This document shows positions 1 to 7,303 of a stretch of DNA of 13,173 bases, piece after piece; the first letter of the stretch is position 1, and each line of letters opens with the position of its first letter. The position numbers were made by a program, and so were the translations under genes. The DNA is from CAZFIM01 sp964519615 (GTDB lineage: Bacteria; Chloroflexota; Dehalococcoidia; GIF9; UBA5629), in NCBI GenBank assembly GCA_964519615.1, contig CAZFIM010000064.1:1-13173 (forward strand). Reading direction: 5' to 3'. The notes below the pieces were generated by a model, which was given only the letters and a program-made list of their open reading frames with translations, had not been told where the DNA came from and made no database searches.

Positions 1-33
1 TGACTGGAGTTCAGACGTGTGCTCTTCCGATCT
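1..33. other. Illumina TruSeq adapter remnant (not genomic)
   Basis: The first 33 bases, ending in GCTCTTCCGATCT, match the TruSeq read-2 adapter from its second base onward. This is library sequence left on the contig end. Genomic sequence starts at 34. The helicase reading frame happens to stay open through the adapter, so an automatic protein prediction could carry about 11 false residues at its truncated C-terminal end. Confidence 0.96.
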
Positions 34-1881
34 GTTAGGGTTCCAGGGCAGATCATAGTTGACCATTAAGGATGCCCGCTGCAGGTTGATGCCTTCACCT
101 GCGGCATCGGTGGCCAATAAGATCTGGACATCGGGGTTGTGCAGGAAGGACTCCTGCGCTCCGGCGCGTTCCTCACGCGCCATACTGCCGTGTATTGAGA
201 CGACCGCCTCCTGTCTGCCGATGAGCGTGGTAATGCGTTCATATAAGTATCTAAGCGTATCGCGATGCTCTGTAAAGATAACGAGTTTGTGCCTTTTTGA
301 CCTGTCCAGATCAGGAATATCGGCCCATGTTTCGCCTTTGCTCTCAGAAACATTATTATTAATCAACTGGCCTGGAAAGATCACATGGATCAACAACTCT
401 CTCAGCTCGTTCCACTTTGTATCGTTCTTACTGCGGAGCACCGTGAGCGCCATATGCTCCAGTTTTTGCAGTATCTCTGTTTCCGCTTTCAGCTCGGTGA
501 TGCTGTTAGCGGCGGTGGCCTGGTCTAGTATCTCCGTTTCTGCCGCCTCGACCTCATTATCGGGGGCCTCTTCAATATCTTCGATGTCTTCTTCACTATA
601 CCCCGTCGAGGATAGTTGGAGAGAGTCAGATATAAGTTCAGCTCTGCGCAGCACTTCCAGTTCGCGAAGGCGTTTTTCCAGCCGCTCCCTGCGGCGACGG
701 ACGGACTGATAAATCGCCTCCGGGGAGGATGCCAGGCGGCGCTGCAGGATGGTCAGGGCAAATCCCACAGTCCCGGCACGGCGGTTGTTTTTCAATGCCT
801 CAGCGCGGTCGAACTCATCGCGGACATACTTGGTTACTTCCGCATAGAGCTTGGCTTCCTGATCCGAGAGTTTAAAAGGAACCGTATAAGCCTTTCGTTC
901 AGGGAAGAGCCGTGTACCATCGAATTTAAGCAGGCTTTCCTTGGTCATCCTGCGCATCAGATCAGCTACATCTATCGTGTGAACGCCGTCATGGTGAGCG
1001 CCGACAAAACGGTCGCCATCGAGCAGCGACATGAAGAGCTGGAAATCCTCGTTTTTTCCGTTATGCGGTGTCGCAGTGAGAAGGAGAAAGTGTCTGGTCA
1101 GGGTGGAAAGCGTCTCACCGAGGTGATAGCGTTTGGTGTATTTGGCCTCTCCGCCGAATATGGTAGCGGACATTTTATGTGCTTCATCGCATACTATCAG
1201 GTCCCAGCGGCAATCGGGTACCTTCATTTTCTCGACCACGTCCTCGTTACGGGCAAGCTTATCGAGGCGGGCGATGGCCAAGTTAGATTCGAGGAACCAG
1301 TTGCCGGAAGCGGCCGATTCCAGCTTATCATTGGTGAGTATATCAAAGGGCAGGTGAAAGCGGTGGTAGAGCTCATCCTGCCACTGCTCCACCAGGCTTC
1401 CCGGACAGACTACCAGGCAGCGCTGTAAATCTCCTCTGGCTATCAGCTCCTTGATAAGAAGGCCAGCCATGATGGTTTTACCTGCACCCGGGTCATCGGC
1501 AAGGAGGAAGCGCAGGGGTTGGCGGGGAAGCATGGATTCATAAACGGCGGTTATCTGGTGCGGCAGCGGCTCGATCATAGATGTATGGACGGCAAGAAGA
1601 GGATCGAAGAGATGAGCCAGGTGTATGCGGTTGGCCTCGGAGGCCAGGCGGAAAAGGGAACCATCTCCATCAAAGCTCCATGGACGTCCAAGAGTAACGA
1701 CTTCTAGAGTAGCTTCGTCGTCACGATATAAAATTCTATCCCCGAGTTGGCCGGTTGGTGATTTATAGATTAATTCTAAGGAATTAGAACCGAACCACTT
1801 TGTGCTAATAACCGTGACGTTTGAATCAGGCAGGATACCGCATATCACCGTATTCGGTTTCAATTCTTCTAATTTACTCAT
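34..1881 (-). CDS. drmD: SNF2-family DEAH helicase, DrmD-like (DISARM-type defence), 3' end missing
   Basis: This is an ATP-dependent superfamily 2 translocase; 616 codons are present and the C-terminus is lost at the contig end. Translation from ATG 1881 shows Walker A ADDPGAGKT (residues 128-136), DEAH (232-235), motif III TATPH (269-273) and motif V ATDAAGEGINLQ (590-601). It then reaches NYDLPWNPN, where the motif VI arginine segment should follow but adapter begins. A charged, probably coiled segment lies between the two RecA lobes. The N-terminal ~100 residues (LKPNTVICGILPD, GRPWSFDGDG) resemble the roughly 1,000-residue helicases of DISARM (DrmD) and of related DUF1156-methyltransferase systems; I cannot separate these two without the neighbours. 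In class 1 DISARM drmD comes first, which fits this gene lying next to a promoter and reading off the contig. The ribosome binding site is weak. The helicase assignment is firm and the defence role is inferred. Confidence 0.85.
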
Positions 1882-1994
1882 ATTGACGCTACCCGATAAT
1901 AGTATTTTTATAAAAAAGTGACTATTTACTTCCCAAGCGATGATAATTGCATTCTTAGTCAGGTCGTGATAGGAAAATCTTTTAGGATAGCCGG

Positions 1995-2023
1995 ATTATA
2001 TCATCATTATCGTTTGCGAACAA
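1995..2023 (-). promoter_or_regulatory. Predicted sigma-70 promoter for the helicase
   Basis: On the minus strand, TTGTTC (2023-2018) and a perfect TATAAT (2000-1995) are separated by exactly 17 bp. The predicted start near 1988 leaves a 5' leader of about 105 nt before ATG 1881. The surrounding stretch (1890-2030) is AT-rich compared with the rest of the window. Confidence 0.6.
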
Positions 2024-2034
2024 TATTAATACCA

Positions 2035-2052
2035 CCCCCTCCCCCCCTCCCC
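2035..2052 (-). other. C/T homopyrimidine tract; G-quadruplex motif on the minus strand
   Basis: The plus strand reads CCCCCTCCCCCCCTCCCC. The minus strand therefore carries runs of four, seven and five G separated by single A residues, enough for four G-tracts of three. It lies upstream of the helicase promoter and about 95 bp before the nitroreductase. Structure formation is inferred from the pattern; a length-variable tract or a sequencing error is also possible. Confidence 0.5.
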
Positions 2053-2114
2053 AACCACTGCACTGGCAGGTAATAACAAACAGCTTTGTAAAGATGATAA
2101 GATGGAGTGCTGCG

Positions 2115-2128
2115 GCGCTTTAAAGCGC
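2115..2128. promoter_or_regulatory. 14-bp perfect palindrome in the nitroreductase leader
   Basis: GCGCTTTAAAGCGC is its own reverse complement and sits immediately upstream of the GGAGG ribosome binding site (2131-2135) of the nitroreductase. A symmetric site here could bind a dimeric repressor, or fold in the mRNA and affect ribosome access. No regulator gene lies next to it, so its function is unknown. Confidence 0.4.
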
Positions 2129-2146
2129 AGGGAGGATTCTCTTTAA

Positions 2147-2683
2147 ATGGACTTTTTGGAACTGGCAAAACAAAGGTGTACCACACGGGGATTTACGGAT
2201 AGACCAATTGAGGAGCACGATCTTGAGCGGATTTTAGCCGCCGGGCGCGCGGCGCCCACAGCCTGCAACAGGCAGCCGCAGCGGATTATCGTTGTCCTGC
2301 GGCCGGACGGCATTCTCAAGGTGCAAAAGGCGTATACAACCTTTGGCTCTCGCTGCGTCCTCATCATCTGCCGGGATACAAGAAATGCACCGGTGAGGCC
2401 TTTCGACGGCAAATGCCCCGGCGATCTGGATATCGGCATCGTCTGCAGCCATATGGCGCTTGCCGCAAGGGAACTGCAGATCGGCAGCGTCATAGTGGGG
2501 CTGTTCGATCCTGAAATTATACGGGAGGAATTCACCATTCCCCACTACATCGAGCCGACTTTGCTGCTTATCCTGGGCTATCCCTCCGATGGCTTTTTAA
2601 GCCCCGACCGCCATGCAGCCGAGAGGAAGCCGCTTGCGGATACGGTGATGTATGATGAATACCGCGACGGTGATCAGGGATAG
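2147..2683 (+). CDS. Nitroreductase family protein (FMN-dependent)
   Basis: This 178-residue protein belongs to the FMN-binding nitroreductase fold. Family signs are the N-terminal RCTTRGF (residues 10-16, with the arginines that contact FMN phosphate), APTACNRQP (36-44, matching the usual AP(S/T)xxNxQP flavin loop), the helix DLDIGIVCSHMALAARELQIGS and the C-terminal LLLILGYP strand followed by ERKPLADTV. Such enzymes reduce nitro groups, quinones or enones with NAD(P)H in the cytoplasm; some small members do other flavin chemistry, so the substrate is open. The ATG is supported by GGAGG with an 11-nt spacer. It is monocistronic: the helicase is divergent and degV is convergent 98 bp downstream. 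Confidence 0.88.
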   Translation: MDFLELAKQRCTTRGFTDRPIEEHDLERILAAGRAAPTACNRQPQRIIVVLRPDGILKVQKAYTTFGSRCVLIICRDTRNAPVRPFDGKCPGDLDIGIVCSHMALAARELQIGSVIVGLFDPEIIREEFTIPHYIEPTLLLILGYPSDGFLSPDRHAAERKPLADTVMYDEYRDGDQG

Positions 2684-2722
2684 GCAGCACACGAAAACAT
2701 ACAAGTTCACTGCAGCCGTACG

Positions 2723-2771
2723 CTTCATCCAGATGAAGGCTATCTGAGCAGACCGCTCTGCCTGAGGCAGA
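2723..2771. terminator. Possible bidirectional terminator between convergent genes
   Basis: Two small stem-loops fill the gap between the convergent nitroreductase and degV genes: CTTCAT-CCAG-ATGAAG (2723-2738) and TCTGCC-TGA-GGCAGA (2757-2771). Neither is followed by a clear T tract on either strand, so intrinsic termination is only suggested by position and symmetry. Confidence 0.3.
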
Positions 2772-2781
2772 CCTTCGGCCC

Positions 2782-3615
2782 CTACTCCAGATAGAAGTTC
2801 ACGCCCATTATTCCGGGGCCTGTATGGACTCCGGCCACGGGGGTGAGCGTACAGGTCAGCAGCTCCACCGGGGAGTACGCGGAGGTAATCCTTTTGTGCA
2901 GTCCGGAGGGATCGAGGTCTCCGTGGGCGATGGCCGCGTGCATGCGGCCGGACCTGCCCGCCAGCATGCCTTCCATCGTTTTCAGAAGCTCTTCCGCCGG
3001 GTCTTGCTCCAGCGGATGCGGGTCCAGCTTGCCGTCCTTCAAGATCATCAGGACCTTCGTTTTTTGCCACTTATCCAGTATGTCCTGCGGCAGCCGCACG
3101 CGGCCGCAGCGCCTGATGTATTCCATGCCGTCAATGTAGAAAACGGTGTGCATTTTCTCCGCCATCTCCCGTGCCGCCCGCGCCACCTCCTCCATAGTCC
3201 CGCCTCCCCGCGCGGCCTCCGCCGCGGCTTGAGCGGCAAACCCCTCACCCATATAGCAGTTGCGGCTGTCAACCACTTCTACGGGCAGTTCCGGCACCAG
3301 GTTTTTCGCAGCCAGAGCGGAGCTGTAGCAGGAGCCCATCCCCCCGCTCACCGTCACCGCCACCGCACCTTCCACTTCCCCCCGCAGCGCCTCGAATATC
3401 TGCAGGAACTCCCCCTGAACGGCGCTTGAGGTGGTGGGTATGGTCTGCGATGTCCGCAGCCTGGCATATACCTCACCGGGAGTGATGTCTATCCCGTCTC
3501 TATACTGAACTCCGTCCCACATCAGGTAGCAGGGAGCAACCAGTATGCTATACTTCTTCCTGATTTCATCCGGCAGGCAGGAAATGCTGTCAGTGACTAC
3601 GGCAATTTTTGACAT
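2782..3615 (-). CDS. DegV family fatty-acid-binding protein (FakB-like)
   Basis: This 277-residue protein is full length for the DegV family, which binds a fatty acid and in many bacteria presents it to the kinase FakA for phosphorylation and entry into phospholipid synthesis. Visible family motifs are VTDSISCLP (residues 7-15), TSQTIPTTSS (55-64), VTVSGGMGSCYSSA (87-100), VVDSRNCYMGEG (114-125) and the C-terminal VHTGPGIMGV (263-272), whose His and Gly residues are typical of the lipid-binding lobe. It is cytoplasmic with no signal peptide. ATG 3615 has a GGAG site 8 nt upstream. No FakA kinase gene lies in the window. The family is certain; the lipid and kinase partner are inferred. Confidence 0.92.
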   Translation of the reverse strand: MSKIAVVTDSISCLPDEIRKKYSILVAPCYLMWDGVQYRDGIDITPGEVYARLRTSQTIPTTSSAVQGEFLQIFEALRGEVEGAVAVTVSGGMGSCYSSALAAKNLVPELPVEVVDSRNCYMGEGFAAQAAAEAARGGGTMEEVARAAREMAEKMHTVFYIDGMEYIRRCGRVRLPQDILDKWQKTKVLMILKDGKLDPHPLEQDPAEELLKTMEGMLAGRSGRMHAAIAHGDLDPSGLHKRITSAYSPVELLTCTLTPVAGVHTGPGIMGVNFYLE

Positions 3616-3657
3616 CGAATCATCTCCATAATTATACTGTACATCGGATACCTAGGT

Positions 3658-3687
3658 AGCATACCACCTTATTTTTACTAACGTCAA
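3658..3687 (-). promoter_or_regulatory. Predicted degV promoter
   Basis: On the minus strand, TTGACG (3687-3682) and TATGCT (3663-3658) lie 18 bp apart. A second TATAAT (3636-3631) lies nearer the gene but has no -35 partner. The perfect 10-bp palindrome TACCTAGGTA (3649-3658) abuts the -10 element and could be an operator. Confidence 0.45.
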
Positions 3688-3701
3688 TCTGATACTACAA
3701 T
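3674..3701 (+). promoter_or_regulatory. Possible promoter of the activase-GRE operon
   Basis: TTTACT (3674-3679) and TACAAT (3696-3701) are 16 bp apart on the plus strand, with the -35 element lying 2 bp from the divergent degV -35. Transcription would start near 3708, after the upstream ATG at 3700, which agrees with translation starting at 3754. It is a pattern match of modest strength. Confidence 0.3.
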
Positions 3702-3753
3702 GCAAGAGCAGACTTTTTTTAAGCAAAAACAAACAGAGCAGGAGATCACGGGG

Positions 3754-4644
3754 ATGGTGCTCGATATTCAGCGCTTCTCCGTCCATGATGGTCCGGGGAT
3801 AAGGACGCTGGTCTTTCTCAAGGGCTGCCCGCTGCGCTGCCGCTGGTGCGCCAATCCTGAATCGGTTAATTTTAAGCCTGAGCTGGGGCTCATCAGGGCG
3901 GAATGCAACTCCTGCGGCGCCTGCGTGCCCGCCTGCCCCCGCGCTGCGGTTTCCCTCGATGAGGACCGCAAACCCGTAATCGACCGTGAGCTCTGCGATA
4001 ACTGCGGCAAGTGTATAGACGTATGCTTCCCCCACGCCCTGATCATGTACGGCAGGCTGCGGTCCGCACAGGACGTTTTTGAGGAAGTGAAGAGGGACAT
4101 GCCCTTTTATGCCGCTTCCGGCGGAGGCATGACGGTATCGGGCGGAGAACCTCTGAGCCAGCCCGAATTTGTTAAGGCTTTATTCACCCTTGCTCATGAG
4201 GCAGGCATTCACACCGCCGTGGAGACGGCGGGATGCGTGCCGCCTGCGGTGTTTAAAGAAATCTTGCCGCTTGCGGATTACGTGCTTTTTGACCTGAAAT
4301 GCTTCGATCCGCAGCTCCATAGAGACCTGTGCGGCCGGGACAACAGGCTGATTTTAGCAAACGCCCGCGCTCTTGCCGCCTCAGGCCTGCCGTTTATCTT
4401 CCGCATACCCGTAATACCGGGATGCACTGACAGCCCGGAGAATATCAGCGCCATAGCAGACTTCGTCAAAGAGATAAAGCCCGGCGGCTGCACGGTGGAG
4501 TTGATGCCGTACCACAGGTTGGGTACACTTAAATATGAATACCTCGGCAGAAAGTATTCACTGCAAGAGGCAGCCCCTCCGGGCAAGGCCGAGCTTGAAG
4601 CGCTCAAGTCTATCCTGGAAATCAGGGGAATCACTGTTATTTAA
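3754..4644 (+). CDS. Glycyl radical enzyme activase (radical SAM)
   Basis: This cytoplasmic iron-sulfur protein cleaves S-adenosylmethionine and abstracts a hydrogen from the radical glycine of the adjacent GRE. Numbered from ATG 3754 (296 residues), it opens with IQRFSVHDGPGIRT, a signature of these activases. The radical SAM motif CPLRCRWC follows (Cys25, Cys29, Cys32), then two ferredoxin-like clusters (Cys51/54/57/61 and Cys81/84/87/91) and SGGEP (129-133) for SAM binding. The two-cluster insert is typical of activases for non-PFL glycyl radical enzymes. An in-frame ATG at 3700 would add 18 polar residues but lacks a ribosome binding site, whereas 3754 has AGGAG 9 nt upstream, so I chose 3754. 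Eleven bases separate it from the GRE, and the GRE ribosome binding site overlaps its stop codon, indicating coupled translation. Confidence 0.95.
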   Translation: MVLDIQRFSVHDGPGIRTLVFLKGCPLRCRWCANPESVNFKPELGLIRAECNSCGACVPACPRAAVSLDEDRKPVIDRELCDNCGKCIDVCFPHALIMYGRLRSAQDVFEEVKRDMPFYAASGGGMTVSGGEPLSQPEFVKALFTLAHEAGIHTAVETAGCVPPAVFKEILPLADYVLFDLKCFDPQLHRDLCGRDNRLILANARALAASGLPFIFRIPVIPGCTDSPENISAIADFVKEIKPGGCTVELMPYHRLGTLKYEYLGRKYSLQEAAPPGKAELEALKSILEIRGITVI

Positions 4645-4655
4645 AGGAGCGGGAT

Positions 4656-7058
4656 ATGAAGGTGGATTTTTCAGAAGTGCAGGCCGCCAAGATGAGGCTT
4701 CTGGAGCAGCCGATAGAGCTGGACCTGGAAAGAGTCAAATTCCTGCAGGAGATCTACAGCCGGACGGAAGGCGAACCCGCCGTCATCCGCCGGGCCAAAG
4801 TGTTTGCAAAGACCTGCGATGAGAAAACCATCTATCTGGATGAAAACCCGTTTGCGGGAACGGTGGGCAAAAGCCCGCTTGCCGTCTACCCCCTGCTGGA
4901 GGTTTCCTGCGGCTGGATACGGCGGCAGCTCTCCGATAGCTATAATGTCGGCCTGGGAGCCGTTACCACCGCCAGCTTAAGCGAAGAGGATAAGGACTTC
5001 TTAAGGAGCGCGATAGATTACTGGGAGGATAAATGCGCTTTTGCACGTGCGCGCAAGGAATATGAGGAGATATATCAGGGAGAAGCTCCCGTGCTCTACC
5101 AGCTTTTTTCCGGTGTGGTGTTCGAGCATATCATCACCATGCCCATGGGCTTTGTGATTCTTGACTATGAGAAAGTCCTCAAAGCGGGATTGAACGGCAT
5201 CATCCGGGAGATAGAGAGCGAGCTTGCCGGGCTGCCCGCCGGGCTGCTGGAGAGCCGCGGCAGGCGGTATTTTTATCAGGCGGCGCTGATATGTCTTAAA
5301 GCGATGATACGTCTTGCGCAGCGTTACGCGCATCTTGCGCGCCGGACGGCGGAGCAGGAGCAAGACCCGGAGCGCAAGAGCGAGCTGCTGGAGCTGGCGG
5401 ATGTCTGCGAGCGTGTCCCGGCTGAGCCTGCGCGCTCCTTCCGCGAGGCCTGCCAGAGCTACTGGTTCACTGCCCTGGGTGCGTTGATAGAAGCGCCCAA
5501 CTCCGCCGCCGTCTGCCCCGGGCGTTTCTGCATGTATATGTATCCCTACTACAAACAGGACAGGGACGCGGGCAGGATCACGGAGGAAGGCGCCGTGAGC
5601 ATGCTGGGCTGGCTGTTCCTGAGGATACAGGCCGTCAGCCAGTTTGCCGCCGGCTGGACCTTCAAGGCTAACTCCGGGCAAACCGCCATGCATATAACCA
5701 TCGGCGGGCTTACGGCTGAGGGGGAGGATGCCACCAATGAGCTTGACTATCTGGTGCTGGAGGTGCAGAGGAGGCTGCGGCTCAGCCAGCCCAGCCTGAC
5801 CCTGCTGTGGCATGATAAGCTGCCGCGTATGCTGCTGCAGAAAGCGGTGGCATTGATCAGGACGGGCATCGGACAGCCGCAGTTTTTGAATAACGATCTG
5901 GCCGTATCCCGCCTGCCGCACACCTTCCCCGGCCTGACGCTCGAGGAGGCGCGCGGCGCCGCTAACGTGGGCTGTATTCCCGTACGCCCCTCCCACAGCG
6001 CCTCCAACCTCTGGGGTGCGCAGGTAAATATGGGCAAGATGATAGAGCTGGCTTTAAACAACGGGCGCGACCGCGCCTCCAGATCTCAGGTGGGTTTGAA
6101 GACCGGCGATGCAGAGGCGTTCGAGACCTTCGAGCAGCTTCAGGAGGCGGTGGACCGGCAGATCGCCTATATTCTCGACCGCGCGCTCAATGCCAATAAC
6201 ATCAGCTTCTGCGCCCTTGCAGAGGTTATGCCGCTTCCCTACCAGTCCTGTTTTGTGGACGACTGCATTAAGACGGGCAAGGATATTCAGAACGGCGGAG
6301 CAAGGTACTCCACCAACTGGTGCAACCCTATAGGCACTATAGACCTGGCCAATTCCTTAGCGGCGGTAAAGAAACTGGTTTTTGAGGAACGCCGCTTCAC
6401 TATAGCCGGGCTCAAGCAGGCGCTCAAAGCCAATTTCGAGGGCAAAGAGTACAGGGATATCTACGCCCTCTGCCTTAACGCTCCCAAATACGGCAATGAC
6501 GATGAGTACGTGGATTCCATAGCGAGGCACTGCTATAAGGTCTATGCGCAAGAACATCTCAAACACACAGATGTCTTCGGCAAGGTGACCCATCCGGAGG
6601 CTTTCTCCGTATCGCTGCACAACATAGCAGGATCGCGGACCGGGGCGCTCCCCAGCGGCAAGAAGGCCGGGCTGCCGCATACGGATGCCAGCGTTTCTGC
6701 CTACCCCGGCACGGACCGCAAAGGGCCCACGGCTTTGATAAACTCCGCCGCCGCAGTGCTGGACAACATGGAGTACGGGTCCAATCACTTAAATATGAAA
6801 TTTCACCCCACCATGCTGGAAGGGCAAAACGGCAGCGATAACCTGCTGTCGCTGATAGAGGCGTATATGAATATGGGGGGAAATCATATCCAGTTCAACT
6901 GCGTGAGCGGCCAGACGCTGAAGGACGCACAGGAGCACCCGGACCAATACCGCGACCTGGTGGTGCGGGTGGCGGGATTCAGCGCCTATTTCATCCATCT
7001 GGACCGGCAGCTTCAGGACGAGATAATCAAGAGGACCGAGCTTTCCTTCTCCCGTTAA
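4656..7058 (+). CDS. Glycyl radical enzyme of unassigned substrate, divergent active site
   Basis: This 800-residue protein is a full-length member of the pyruvate formate-lyase/glycerol dehydratase-like superfamily. The radical glycine is Gly774 in RVAGFSAYF, near the C-terminus as expected, and the thiyl cysteine is Cys440 in NVGCIPVRP. The barrel core is recognisable from PGRF (288-291), TIGGLTAEGEDATNELDYL and NMGKMIELALNNGRD. The usual GCVEP motif of eliminases and decarboxylases is GCIPV here, so the Glu two residues after the cysteine is Pro442. PGRFD is PGRFC (Cys292), and the His expected before the DYEKVLKAGL segment appears to be Phe166, though His158 is close by. It is therefore probably neither a diol or choline lyase nor an arylacetate decarboxylase, and it lacks the Cys-Cys pair of pyruvate formate-lyase. 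AAGGAG lies 6 nt before the ATG. No microcompartment, transporter or downstream dehydrogenase gene adjoins it. Confidence 0.93.
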   Translation: MKVDFSEVQAAKMRLLEQPIELDLERVKFLQEIYSRTEGEPAVIRRAKVFAKTCDEKTIYLDENPFAGTVGKSPLAVYPLLEVSCGWIRRQLSDSYNVGLGAVTTASLSEEDKDFLRSAIDYWEDKCAFARARKEYEEIYQGEAPVLYQLFSGVVFEHIITMPMGFVILDYEKVLKAGLNGIIREIESELAGLPAGLLESRGRRYFYQAALICLKAMIRLAQRYAHLARRTAEQEQDPERKSELLELADVCERVPAEPARSFREACQSYWFTALGALIEAPNSAAVCPGRFCMYMYPYYKQDRDAGRITEEGAVSMLGWLFLRIQAVSQFAAGWTFKANSGQTAMHITIGGLTAEGEDATNELDYLVLEVQRRLRLSQPSLTLLWHDKLPRMLLQKAVALIRTGIGQPQFLNNDLAVSRLPHTFPGLTLEEARGAANVGCIPVRPSHSASNLWGAQVNMGKMIELALNNGRDRASRSQVGLKTGDAEAFETFEQLQEAVDRQIAYILDRALNANNISFCALAEVMPLPYQSCFVDDCIKTGKDIQNGGARYSTNWCNPIGTIDLANSLAAVKKLVFEERRFTIAGLKQALKANFEGKEYRDIYALCLNAPKYGNDDEYVDSIARHCYKVYAQEHLKHTDVFGKVTHPEAFSVSLHNIAGSRTGALPSGKKAGLPHTDASVSAYPGTDRKGPTALINSAAAVLDNMEYGSNHLNMKFHPTMLEGQNGSDNLLSLIEAYMNMGGNHIQFNCVSGQTLKDAQEHPDQYRDLVVRVAGFSAYFIHLDRQLQDEIIKRTELSFSR

Positions 7059-7060
7059 GC

Positions 7061-7225
7061 CGGTCAGCCCGATTGCATCGGGGTGACACATAGTGAACGG
7101 CATGTTACTCTCACATAGTTTTTCTACAGCCGTTCGTTTGGTTTTTGCCATAGCCTTCTGAGCAGATCGCCACGACCCGACTCGTCGGGTCTCGCGATGA
7201 CACGTAGGGAATGACACACTTCCTT
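7061..7225. repeat. Interspersed noncoding repeat, copy 1 (165 bp)
   Basis: This segment begins three bases after the GRE stop codon and recurs at 7304-7560 with 5 mismatches in 157 aligned bases. It contains two inverted repeats: GAACGGC (7095-7101) with GCCGTTC (7129-7135), and ATCGC-GACCCGAC with GTCGGGTC-GCGAT (7166-7198). The reverse strand reads GTGTCATCGCGAG and CAGATCGCC-like elements, resembling the GTCATTGCGAG-type repeats found many times in some bacterial genomes. It has no coding signal and may also terminate transcription of the GRE operon. Confidence 0.85.
7166..7198. repeat. Long hairpin within repeat copy 1
   Basis: ATCGC, then CAC, then GACCCGAC pairs across a two-base TC loop with GTCGGGTC, then TC, then GCGAT. 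This gives 13 base pairs with one small internal loop. The same structure recurs unchanged in copy 2 at 7501-7533. Confidence 0.75.
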
Positions 7226-7303
7226 TTGTCACTGCGAGGAGCTGAAGGTCCATCTAAGGCGGCGCGGCAGCCTCTATGTGTGGGGCTGAGTCAGTATGAG
7301 TAA
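7226..7303. other. Spacer between repeat copies, holding a related half-repeat
   Basis: This 78-bp segment starts with TTGTCACTGCGAG (7226-7238), an imperfect inverted copy (10 of 13) of CTCGCGATGACAC at 7191-7203. It therefore looks like part of the same repeat family in opposite orientation. I see no gene in it. Confidence 0.45.

Noticed and set aside
59..1428. Open plus-strand frames of 216 and 270 codons over the helicase region
   Set aside because: They are antisense to the helicase, whose frame shows every SF2 motif up to V; their translations are low-complexity or lack any family pattern.
3700..3753. Activase start at the upstream ATG 3700
   Set aside because: It has no ribosome binding site and overlaps the predicted -10 element; ATG 3754 has AGGAG at good spacing and begins just before the conserved IQRFSVHDGPG block. 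Not fully excluded.
5001..5996. 331-codon minus-strand frame inside the GRE gene
   Set aside because: It is antisense to a fully recognisable enzyme, and its composition (many His, Gln, Gly, Leu) is typical of a shadow frame in GC-rich DNA.
4656..7058. Naming the GRE as pyruvate formate-lyase, glycerol dehydratase or choline lyase
   Set aside because: The adjacent Cys-Cys pair of PFL and the Cys-x-Glu, His and Asp residues of the eliminases are not seen; only the superfamily can be stated.
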